Below, piece by piece: positions 19,707-28,348 of a stretch of 64,000 nucleotides of DNA. Each line of letters starts with the position of its first letter. The stretch's first letter is position 1. The DNA is taken from positions 1 through 64,000 of the forward strand of contig JALQPE010002984.1 in the NCBI GenBank assembly GCA_030407315.1. Direction: 5' to 3'. Under the pieces are notes generated by a model. The model was not told the DNA's origin. It was given only the letters and a program-made list of their open reading frames with translations, and did not search any database. Source of the DNA: Asparagopsis taxiformis (Eukaryota > Rhodophyta > Florideophyceae > Bonnemaisoniales > Bonnemaisoniaceae). The translations under genes and the position numbers were made by a program.

Positions 19707-20874
19707 CAGCACACGCCTCCCGCCCTAATCAGATGCTCCATTTCGACTATCTGTACATGGGATCTGGAGTGGGTGGTTTAAAATACGTCCTGGTTTTGAA
19801 TGACGATTTTTCCTCTTATAAGTGGCTTTGCTCATCCCCTTGTGCGGACGCTGAACATGCTGCCAATTCAATTCGCAAATGGATCGAAGTATTCTCTTGT
19901 ATGGACGTATGGACATCAGATCAAGGAACCCACTTTCGGAACACAATTATGAAACTACTTGCTAAAGAATACGGCATAAGGCACCACTTTACAAATACGT
20001 GTACTCCTTGGGCCAATGGAAAAGTTGAACGTGTTATTCGGGAAATATTACGAGCAGTCAAGGCACTTCTCTCGGAGCTAAAGACTTGCACCCAATGATT
20101 GGCCGACATGTATGCCAATGGTACAAAGGATTTTGAATGAGTCCCCACTGAGTCGTCTTGGCAAAAACAAGGAAGGAATATATCGCTGTCCTCTCGAGGT
20201 AATGACGTGTCTAAAGCCTAACACCAATATAATGCTTAGCTCAGACTGTCAAAATATTCAATCTTTGACAGCAGAAAGAGCTAGGCAAGTCATTATAATG
20301 GGCCAGTTACGGCTGTCAGCCGATCAGGTGCACAAAGAAGCAGGAGGGCTCGTCAATGCTCGAAGAGCAAAAGATATTGCCGTCCATAACAAGAAGATTA
20401 ATCTAATCCAGCCCAATTTTGATATTGGAGACTTTGTATTGGTTCGCAAGGTTCGCGATTCAGGCCACAAGCTTTCGTACAAATGGCAGGGGCCAAAAAA
20501 GAATCAGCGGTGTTCTTAGTCCATTGGTTTATGAAGTGACCAGCCTGATTTCTGATGAAAGAGAGAAAGTACACACCTCTCGTTTGCACTACTATCAAAG
20601 TGCACTGGCAGGCGCGGAAGTTACTGATGACTTATTAAGCTTTGCGGCTCACACGGAGTCTCATTATGAAGTAATTGAGCATATACTGGACATTCGCCTA
20701 GAGCAAGATGCCTATTGGCTCCAGATACAATGGGAAGGACTCCCTGACAAGGATACAACATGGGAACCTTTAATGCTCATGCACGAAGACGCAGCGGAAA
20801 CAGTACTAACTTTTCTACACAAAAGCAAGAAGAAGATTGCCAAAGATGCTCTTGCTGCATTATCTTCTGAATGA
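19707..20874 (+). pseudogene. Gypsy-1 integrase core and chromodomain, 3' fragment
   Basis: Continues the gypsy protein interrupted at 14586: SRPNQMLHFDYLYMG (first catalytic D), VWTSDQGTHF (second D), ANGKVERVIRE (E). Then come a GDFVLVRKV motif typical of the gypsy integrase C-terminus and a chromodomain at the end (HYEVIEHILD, LQIQWEGLPDKDTTWEPL). The frame changes near 20095 and 20500, so it is inactive. It is clearly the same family as gypsy-2. The chromodomain marks it as a chromovirus-type element. Confidence 0.88.
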
Positions 20875-21164
20875 CTGTTACACAGCCATGGAGCCCTGTA
20901 GACAATGTGGTAATAATTTGCTCTCCTGAAATTCATAGGGACTCTCCAAGATTATTTCATACTCCCAATTCTATGGATATGGATACGCCACGCAATATTG
21001 CCTCTCTATAATAATTAGTACCGTAGCTTATAGAACAAACCCTATTCTTCATTACTGCTATAAATGAACTGCCTCCGAAATCTACAGATCGGAGGTATCG
21101 GATTCTACAGGAAGTTACCCGCGGGTGCGTTTCGTATTTTTCCAACGCTTTCTGACTACGTGAC
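20875..21164. other. Remnant of gypsy-1 3' end / intergenic
   Basis: AT-rich sequence after the chromodomain stop. No LTR of the gypsy-2 type was recognised and there is no gene. Confidence 0.35.
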
Positions 21165-21291
21165 TGTCGGATGATCATACCACTCGCATACTGCATTACA
21201 GTAGTAGTAGGAACAGTATTTAAACCGTCGCCGTCCGACTACGCAGAGGAATAAAGTGTTATGCGAGTGCAAGACCACCTCAATATCATCA
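21165..21291 (+). repeat. Solo LTR, copia-1-like (127 bp)
   Basis: Begins TGTCGGATGATCATACCACT, contains AACAGTATTTAAACC and GGAATAAAGTG, and ends AATATCATCA. GTGAC lies immediately before (21160-21164) and after (21292-21296) as a 5-bp target duplication. No internal region is present, so it arose by LTR-LTR recombination. Confidence 0.75.
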
Positions 21292-21339
21292 GTGACTACA
21301 CCTCGATAAGATCATAAATTGAACGCCGTATAACTGCAG

Positions 21340-21480
21340 ATTTTACAGAAACTTTCCGGACAGCTACTGGGGGGTAGGAGTGCTGTAGTCCTTCAGACCG
21401 AGAGGCGTGCCAGAGCGTGTAGCAGTAGGCCGCCCAGTAGCGGTCCATGCTAGGCTACTGAGGCTCAACAATAGAGTGGG
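21340..21480 (+). repeat. Dispersed repeat with a conserved hairpin (copy B)
   Basis: Shares TGGGGGGTAGGAGTGCTGTA and the next 10 bases exactly with the repeat at 38.09 kb. GCTACTGGGGGG (21363-21374) pairs with CCGCCCAGTAGC (21430-21441) with one mismatch. The loop region differs between copies. Confidence 0.6.
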
Positions 21481-22255
21481 ATGGTGGGAGGGGAACGAAA
21501 ACGACGACTAAGCTGCAGAATTGACGCGCCTGTGGGTGGCGCTCCGTCAACAACTTGCCTTCTGGCAGCGAAGCAGTGTGTTTGACTCTCGCAGGCCGGC
21601 TGCTTTGCACTTGCGCATGCGTAATTCGAGGCTGGATTGCCTCCACATAGTTGGCTTCCAGCTACTGCCCGCCCGCGCGCTCTCTGCTTAGGAAATATGC
21701 GCGCAGTGCCACCGAGACTGCGCGATAAACAGTGCCGGCTGCACGACAATCGTTTTCACCGGGTCAATTTCGCGTTTGTGCTTCTACTAGCACTTGTGAA
21801 GTAAAAGCAGGTTCTGCATTCCTTGACATCCTATTTTTATAAATTGTTGAATTGAGATGGTCTGTTCAACCTCCACTTGTCGGCCTCAGTGTGGAGACCT
21901 CTTGAGGTATCTGCTTCACTCGTGAGTGGCCACAAGTACCCTTCTCAACTCGACGTGCTCGATAAACCAGACAGCGCATCCAGTCGCTACAATTTCCGCC
22001 ATTTGACGCCGTGATTTCTCCAACTCGAACGACTCTCGATCATCCTGTCATCAACGCCCTGGATCCAGTCACAATACATCTGTGTAAACTCATCCAAGTG
22101 TATACGCCCAGCCAGTAGCAATGCACTATTTCACCTATCCACGCACAATATTTAGACACGTGGACAAATGGAAACTTACGATGGATGGTTTTCACTTTGA
22201 TGACAATGCAGCACCTCAGCTCATTGCTGCAACACAACACTTGACTCTCCGTCTT
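21481..22255. other. Intergenic, no gene seen
   Basis: No convincing frame on either strand. The last part, up to the GGAAG at 22256, is the original upstream flank of NLR1, now separated from it by copia-3. Confidence 0.4.
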
Positions 22256-22260
22256 GGAAG
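22256..22260. repeat. Target-site duplication GGAAG of copia-3 (left)
   Basis: GGAAG before the 5' LTR is repeated at 28009-28013 after the 3' LTR. Confidence 0.9.
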
Positions 22261-22757
22261 TGTCGGCTCTCAGGAAATCATAACACTTGCTTGAAGACAA
22301 AATTATCACAACGGATATCTACAAGCTATCTAATAATTAGAGACATCCTCGGTCGATACCGATCAGGACAGTATTTATATCGTAGAATAGAATAGACAAC
22401 TAGAGAGACATCGATAAAATCAACAAGAAGAACAACAATCCGACTATCCGTCAAACAACCGCAACCCCGTTGCAACCGCACGATTATCAATAGCCCAGGG
22501 TACCGTAACCCCGGCTACTGATTTGAACCGCGTTGGGCTATTTCGCTGATTACTCCGGGAAGACAGAATCCCTGAAATAACTGGATCTAGTATCGCCGAG
22601 ACTTGTCGATTACCCCGAGTGCCCATACTCTGAAATAACGAAGGCCACGGAACAGAGCAAGGTGGTGAATACTCCGGGTGCTCGTACCCTGAATTAACAC
22701 GCTCTGCTTTATCTGTCTCAACTGTCTATTAACACGCTGTCTACCAGGCCAGCGACA
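22261..22757 (+). repeat. Copia-3 5' LTR (497 bp)
   Basis: Starts TGTCGGCTCTCAGG and ends GGCCAGCGACA, with a TATA-like GACAGTATTTATATCG near 22368. Directly followed by GTTATATAACTCG. Confidence 0.92.
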
Positions 22758-22827
22758 GTTATATAACTCGTCTAACCTGGGTTTTTTCAACCTACAAATT
22801 GACTAATGAGAACTGTAGCTGAAAACA

Positions 22828-24177
22828 ATGGAGAACGAAAACGATCTTGATATTGAAATCACTGGGATAGCTGGAACAGCCGCCTCAGCGAGTGACAAAG
22901 CCGATAAAGTGAACGATGACGTTCCTGGAACTGGAAATTATGAGCACACCACCTTGGACCCTCATCCTCCTGCTGATCACGCCAACAGAAACACTCGGAT
23001 TGAGTACCTGGAAAAGCTTGACAATTACGTGAAGGAATGGTGTGAACTTTACTTTGGAATCGCCCAACTTACCCCACACACCATCTGGTGTGACTTCACG
23101 GGGGATTTTTCCCGGAAAGGTCTCGAAAATCTATCTGGAACCCAGATAACAAAAATCAGAAACGTTCTGCTTAAACACGGTATTTACGTGTACCAAAAGC
23201 GGGGCTACTCCAAGTTAAAGGCATTGATAGAATGCTGGGAAATGGGAGAATGTCCATTAATCAAACAAAACACCCAAAAGAACGCGAAAGAGGAAGAAAA
23301 TGGCGATGAGGTTGTCATAAATGCAGCAGAAGTTGCGACAGAGGCCGCTGAAAGAGCCAAATCTATCTCCAACGCTATGGAAGAAAATTTAAACAAAACC
23401 ACCAACAAGGGTGAACCCGAAATCCTAGAGAAGGAGATTTCAATACAGGGAGACTCTGTAATAGGAAGTTCTCAGCGAGGTTCTTCAAGTCTAAATGCGT
23501 TAATGAAAGCATTCGGAAATCGTCCAAAATACAATGGCTCATGGGACGAAGATCTGATCGGAACTATCGAGGTATACGAACTCGCAGCCGAGATGTGTAC
23601 AGTTTCAGACCACGAAATGCTCAAAGGAATTCCGATAATGCTTGACGGTGCCGCGCTTTCCTACTATGGTTCACATGTGAAAGGGAAAGTGAGCGACTAT
23701 AAGAGTGCATTAGGACTTTTACTCTCCTGGTTCACTTCAGACGAGCAAAGATCAAGGCTACTTAACGAGTGGCATGAAATCAGGCTGCGCACGTTGTTTA
23801 AAAGACATCCGGATAAATCACAGCTCTCGGTGTTCCGGGATATGTCTGCTAGGCTAAGCACAATCCAGCGCCAGCTCGATGTCAAGTATCGAGATGATAT
23901 TTTCCTACGCGACCAACTGATTACGGCTACAAACATTGAGCACGTACGCCAAGCACTGAAAATCAACACTCCTTTGACAGCACACGAGGCAAATCAAAGG
24001 ATTGCTTCCTTCCTATCCAGTGAACCTCGATCCGCCGGAAACTATTGCAGCGAAAGAGACGATGGCGATGTATTCTTTGGTATTGGGCAAAGATACAAAG
24101 GAAATGCGGAAAGAAGGGTTAGTTCATCCAGACGTTTCGAGAAAAAAGTCAGGAACATCAAGACGTACTTTTTCTAA
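22828..24177 (+). CDS. gag: Copia-3 Gag
   Basis: 449 codons. The first 200 are acidic and helical. A gag core follows at about residues 225-390 (LMKAFGNRPKYNGSWDEDLI, then LLLSWFTSDEQRSRLLNEWH). The frame overlaps the next one by 176 nt, and the zinc-knuckle-like motif lies in that next frame, so Gag-Pol would need a +1 shift, or one base is missing or added in this copy. By family it builds the particle. Confidence 0.82.
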   Translation: MENENDLDIEITGIAGTAASASDKADKVNDDVPGTGNYEHTTLDPHPPADHANRNTRIEYLEKLDNYVKEWCELYFGIAQLTPHTIWCDFTGDFSRKGLENLSGTQITKIRNVLLKHGIYVYQKRGYSKLKALIECWEMGECPLIKQNTQKNAKEEENGDEVVINAAEVATEAAERAKSISNAMEENLNKTTNKGEPEILEKEISIQGDSVIGSSQRGSSSLNALMKAFGNRPKYNGSWDEDLIGTIEVYELAAEMCTVSDHEMLKGIPIMLDGAALSYYGSHVKGKVSDYKSALGLLLSWFTSDEQRSRLLNEWHEIRLRTLFKRHPDKSQLSVFRDMSARLSTIQRQLDVKYRDDIFLRDQLITATNIEHVRQALKINTPLTAHEANQRIASFLSSEPRSAGNYCSERDDGDVFFGIGQRYKGNAERRVSSSRRFEKKVRNIKTYFF

Positions 24178-25474
24178 AGTTAAAGGTTGCTGGGTGTGTG
24201 GTGCAAATCACTTAGCTAATCGATTCCACCCCAAGCACGAAGTGGATAACGCGCTCAAGAAATTACGAACGCAAAACGCATACCTCTCCGTAGATGACAT
24301 CTGCGATGTACTATTTGCGGACGATCACCTTGACTCGAGCGATCTCGATGAAAAAGACGCCAGCGCGAGTGAGAAGGAGGAGAATTCGGGACTGATTGCA
24401 ACTGAGGTGAGAGATATCAACCGCGATTTGGAGACTAAGCTCTCAAATAATATCTTCCTCCACAGCTGCGGATTTCTCGTTGATCAACGAAGTAATATGG
24501 ACAAGATGAAGAGAGCACTAGCGGATAAGAAACGAACATCAGAATTCAACGGAATGATTATTGATACTGGCGCAAATAGATTGAGTCTGATGAGTATCAA
24601 TCAATATCGGGCCTATTGCGCAGAATTTGGCATTGTTGCGAATATCAAGAAGGAATCACGAAAAATCTATGGCCTAGGAAGCAAACACAGCTCCATAGGA
24701 ACTGCACTGATATCCATCCCATTCCCAAACTTTGGAATGATTTGTGATATCACCTTCCACATCATGCGTGAGAATTGCAAAACATTGCTGAGTCGAAAAG
24801 ACCTGAAGAATACAGGTATTGATCTAAGCATCCAGCGAGACTGCCTTGTTTTCAATGGTATTGAGTTACCACTGCTCGTTGAAAACGATCTTCTTGTCTA
24901 CAACTGGTCCCCTAATGTGGCGATGTTAACGTATGACGAACTTCGAAAACTTCACAGATCATTTGGCCACCCATCTGTTTCTACCCTCTACAATGTATTG
25001 CGGAAAGCGCGTAAGGATGATTGCTCTAATGACGTCCGAGATGCTATTAAGAAACTTACAGAAAGGTGCAAGATCTGTTCTGAACATGCATCCAAACCGA
25101 AACGGTTTAAACTTACAATTGGGACAGAAGACGGACAGTTCAATAGTATCGTCTCTATTGACATAATGTATCTTGGTAACAAACCTGTCCTCCATGCAGT
25201 TGACGAATCTACGCATTTTGCTGCCGCTTCTTTTCTGAAGAATATTTCTTCCAATGAAGTATGGAAGACGTTCATGCGCATGTGGTCAAACGTGTATATG
25301 GGACCACCAGACATCCTCCGTATGGATCAAGGCTCTCAATTCACATCGAGAGAATTTGCGAGTTGTGCCGAGACTTCAGGGATCGAACTTATATACAGTC
25401 CGGTCGAAAATCCTGGTTCGATGTCACACGTCGAACGTTATCATGCCCCTTGCGGAAAGCATTTCAGAAACTGA
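24002..25474 (+). CDS. pol: Copia-3 zinc knuckle, protease and integrase
   Basis: The frame opens at 24002 inside gag. It holds a knuckle-like CWVCGANHLANRFH in which the usual last Cys is absent, then an acidic linker, the protease active site MIIDTGANRL, the integrase zinc domain (HRSFGHPSVSTLYNVL ... CKICSEHASKP) and the core with VSIDIMYLG, RMDQGSQF and MSHVERYH as the D, D and E strands. Near 25449 one T appears to be missing (CCCTTGCGG for CCCTTTGCGG). The true protein then continues in the next frame, and the last 8 residues here are out of frame. Confidence 0.85.
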   Translation: MLPSYPVNLDPPETIAAKETMAMYSLVLGKDTKEMRKEGLVHPDVSRKKSGTSRRTFSKVKGCWVCGANHLANRFHPKHEVDNALKKLRTQNAYLSVDDICDVLFADDHLDSSDLDEKDASASEKEENSGLIATEVRDINRDLETKLSNNIFLHSCGFLVDQRSNMDKMKRALADKKRTSEFNGMIIDTGANRLSLMSINQYRAYCAEFGIVANIKKESRKIYGLGSKHSSIGTALISIPFPNFGMICDITFHIMRENCKTLLSRKDLKNTGIDLSIQRDCLVFNGIELPLLVENDLLVYNWSPNVAMLTYDELRKLHRSFGHPSVSTLYNVLRKARKDDCSNDVRDAIKKLTERCKICSEHASKPKRFKLTIGTEDGQFNSIVSIDIMYLGNKPVLHAVDESTHFAAASFLKNISSNEVWKTFMRMWSNVYMGPPDILRMDQGSQFTSREFASCAETSGIELIYSPVENPGSMSHVERYHAPCGKHFRN

Positions 25475-27447
25475 GTGCTGAGCTACCAAAGGAAAATGCC
25501 ATGGACTTGCTACAGATGGCTGTACACTGTGTAAACAGCACGATAGGACCTGAGGGATTATGCCCCACTCTCTGCGTGTTTGGTGCTATGCCCAAACCAG
25601 CACGAAAATGTGCTGCTCCTAAACAAATTGAAAGAGCTCAAGCAATTGATGAAGCTATGAAGGAGGTCGATCAAGAACACGCTCAGCGCAAGGTGACGTT
25701 TGGATTACGTTACCGCGGACCGTATGGTAAGGAGCGGAGTGATCTCGACAAACTCCATTTCGGAGCACCGGTAAGAGTATACCGACCGAAATCAGACACC
25801 TGGGAAGGTCCTTTTAAATTCGTATGGAAGGATAATGAAACTATATGCGTACAACTCCCAAGCGGACGGAAACTATTTCGATCTCATGTCGTTAAAGGCG
25901 ACAATTCTTTCAATGAATCAGATGAAGCGACCAAAACTAATGATGACCTTTGCAATGACCTGGAAAATGTATCACACAATACTGATTGTGATGACACCGA
26001 ATTTTCATCCGAAGTGTTGCATTCAATGTTTTGTGAACCGCCATCATCCAACTGTATAAACATTGCACGCGGATCTAGCTCAAGATTTAAGGAGTCAAGA
26101 CAACGTGAGCTTTCTGGATTACGTGCGGCTGAAGTCTTCAAAATTGTATCTATATCTGAAGTACCAGAAAATTTGCGAATCTATGGGACGCGATGGGTCG
26201 ATACAATTAAGACAAACGACGATGGTTCGACAAAAGAAAAATCACGACTAGTAGCACAAAACTATCAAGACACATTCAGTCGTGGAATACCAACAAAATC
26301 TCCAACTATATCCCGATTTGGACAACGAATGGCACTTTGTATCGCGGCAATGTATCCAACTCACGTACCGTACGTACGCGATATCACACAAGCATACATT
26401 CAAAGCAAGTACAACCTCTTGAGACAAGTTTATCTACGCCCTCCTGCAGAAATGAATCTACCAAAAGACGCCATACTCCTTGCAGTTAAACCATTATACG
26501 GCATACCCGAATCTGGTCTGTACTGGTTCATAACCTACCGAGACCATCACGTCACGAAACTAAAAATGACACCATGTAAGGCAGATAACTGTCTACTATA
26601 CAGCCACGAGAAGGAATCTTCGAATGCAATTTTTCCAAATATCACGATATTACAAGTGGATGACTCTTTTGGCTGTGGAAGCCAGAAATTTCTTCAAGAC
26701 GAAGAACGTCACTCAATAGACTTCAAGACCAAACCACGGAAGTGTTTGAAACTGGGAGATAGTTGCATCTTCAACGGATCCACAATAACGAGAGAACTAT
26801 CGGGAACCTATAGTCTGACACAATCTGAAAAACTCTCTACACTTCAAATCCCAAAGTCTACTGATGAAGCGATCAGTACCAGGGCGAAAATACAATACGT
26901 TTCGAATACTTCTCGACCTGACTTGTGCAGCCCTGCACAATTGATAACAACTGGAATTAACAATGGAAACCAATCATCAAAGAAAAGGCTCAAGGATATT
27001 GTGAAGCGATGTGTTGAAAGCAGCGCAATTGGTTTGAAATATGTTCAATTGGATAAGGATACCATCCATTTGATACTCTTCACTGATTCTTCTTTCGGAA
27101 ACAGCGAGGGATTATCATCCCAAGCTGGTTTTATAATAATTCTGGCTGACAAGACTGGAAAGGCAAATATCATCCACTACGGAAGCAAGAAATGTAGACG
27201 AATCACACGTTCAGTGATGGCTGCAGAAATACTATCACTGGTGAATGGATATGATGAGGCTTTTATGGTGAAGAACACATTGGAAGCTATCTTTAACAAA
27301 GATATTCATCTGGATATCTATATTGACTCGCGAACAACTTTTAACTGCGTCGCAAAGCACGCAACTACACTAGAAAAGAGATTACAAATTGATGTATCTG
27401 CTCTGCGAGAATCTCATATGAGAGGAGAGATCAGAACAATAGATTGA
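25450..27447 (+). CDS. pol: Copia-3 reverse transcriptase and RNase H
   Basis: The frame is formally open from 25261, but real homology starts at about 25450 with LRKAFQKLSAELP. The integrase C-terminus includes GAPVRVYRPKSDTWEGPFKF. RT motifs are VRDITQAYIQS, VKPLYGIPESGLYW and the catalytic LQVDDSFG. RNase H shows LFTDSSFGN and AAEILSLVNGYDEAF. It ends with IRTID and TGA at 27447, shorter than usual; the sequence after the stop still looks like RNase H tail (SHRMG), so a premature stop is likely. Confidence 0.87.
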   Translation: MRKAFQKLSAELPKENAMDLLQMAVHCVNSTIGPEGLCPTLCVFGAMPKPARKCAAPKQIERAQAIDEAMKEVDQEHAQRKVTFGLRYRGPYGKERSDLDKLHFGAPVRVYRPKSDTWEGPFKFVWKDNETICVQLPSGRKLFRSHVVKGDNSFNESDEATKTNDDLCNDLENVSHNTDCDDTEFSSEVLHSMFCEPPSSNCINIARGSSSRFKESRQRELSGLRAAEVFKIVSISEVPENLRIYGTRWVDTIKTNDDGSTKEKSRLVAQNYQDTFSRGIPTKSPTISRFGQRMALCIAAMYPTHVPYVRDITQAYIQSKYNLLRQVYLRPPAEMNLPKDAILLAVKPLYGIPESGLYWFITYRDHHVTKLKMTPCKADNCLLYSHEKESSNAIFPNITILQVDDSFGCGSQKFLQDEERHSIDFKTKPRKCLKLGDSCIFNGSTITRELSGTYSLTQSEKLSTLQIPKSTDEAISTRAKIQYVSNTSRPDLCSPAQLITTGINNGNQSSKKRLKDIVKRCVESSAIGLKYVQLDKDTIHLILFTDSSFGNSEGLSSQAGFIIILADKTGKANIIHYGSKKCRRITRSVMAAEILSLVNGYDEAFMVKNTLEAIFNKDIHLDIYIDSRTTFNCVAKHATTLEKRLQIDVSALRESHMRGEIRTID

Positions 27448-27511
27448 AGCCACCGGATGGGCTGAAATCAATTCATTCGGAAACAATTCTTCCGAAAAGA
27501 AAAAGCTCTAG

Positions 27512-28008
27512 TGTCGGCTCTCAGGAAATCATAACACTTGCTTGAAGACAAAATTATCACAACGGATATCTACAAGCTATCTAATAATTAGAGACATCCT
27601 CGGTCGATACCGATCAGGACAGTATTTATATCGTAGAATAGAATAGACAACTAGAGAGACATCGATAAAATCAACAAGAAGAACAACAATCCGACTATCC
27701 GTCAAACAACCGCAACCCCGTTGCAACCGCACGATTATCAATAGCCCAGGGTACCGTAACCCCGGCTACTGATTTGAACCGCGTTGGGCTATTTCGCTGA
27801 TTACTCCGGGAAGACAGAATCCCTGAAATAACTGGATCTAGTATCGCCGAGACTTGTCGATTACCCCGAGTGCCCATACTCTGAAATAACGAAGGCCACG
27901 GAACAGAGCAAGGTGGTGAATACTCCGGGTGCTCGTACCCTGAATTAACACGCTCTGCTTTATCTGTCTCAACTGTCTATTAACACGCTGTCTACCAGGC
28001 CAGCGACA
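27512..28008 (+). repeat. Copia-3 3' LTR (497 bp)
   Basis: Looks identical to the 5' LTR. Preceded by a purine-rich GAAAAGAAAAAGCTCTAG, a fair polypurine tract. Followed by the GGAAG target duplication. Confidence 0.92.
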
Positions 28009-28299
28009 GGAAGTGCCCTTAAGGGTACCCAAGGGTACCAAGCCAGCTCTCTCACAGCCATTGTGCAAACTGCGCGTCAACGTCAAACAATTTCTGCTAT
28101 CCGACTCCTCCACTCTCACATTATCGAACCGCTCCCTGCCACTGTTTCCCACCTTGCCTTTCCATCCGCTCCGCCCATCTGCCGTCTGTGTCCATAGTTA
28201 GCAATCTTCGAGTTTTCTCTCCGCCCGCTTGTTAAACGTGCAAACCCATCGCTTCCTCCCAGTCCTCTCCATCTGTTCCATCCATCCACTATCCGAATC

Positions 28300-28348
28300 C
28301 ACAACTGACCCTCTTCCTCCCCTCTTCTCTCCGCACACTTGTCTAGCC
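28300..28348 (+). promoter_or_regulatory. Conserved leader of the NLR family (NLR1)
   Basis: TTCTCTCCGCACACTTGTC and then TAG lead into the ATG. NLR2 and NLR3 have the matching TTCCCTCCGCGCACACTTC then TAG just before theirs. Conservation of this leader in three paralogues fixes the start codon of each gene. Confidence 0.6.

Larger units (their letters stand above)
22261..28008 (+). mobile_element. Copia-3: complete long-LTR Ty1/copia retrotransposon
   Basis: 5748 bp with 497-bp LTRs that look identical by eye, TGTCG...CGACA ends and GGAAG target duplications. Internal order gag, protease, integrase, RT, RNase H is copia type. It belongs to a different lineage from copia-1 and copia-2: longer LTR, no tRNA-Met site, a long acidic Gag. 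The identical LTRs indicate a recent insertion, yet pol carries a frameshift. It inserted about 340 bp upstream of the NLR1 start codon. Confidence 0.92.

Noticed and set aside
22444..22626. A 60-codon minus-strand ORF present identically at 22.4 and 27.7 kb
   Set aside because: It is duplicated only because it lies in the two LTRs of copia-3; no sign of coding.
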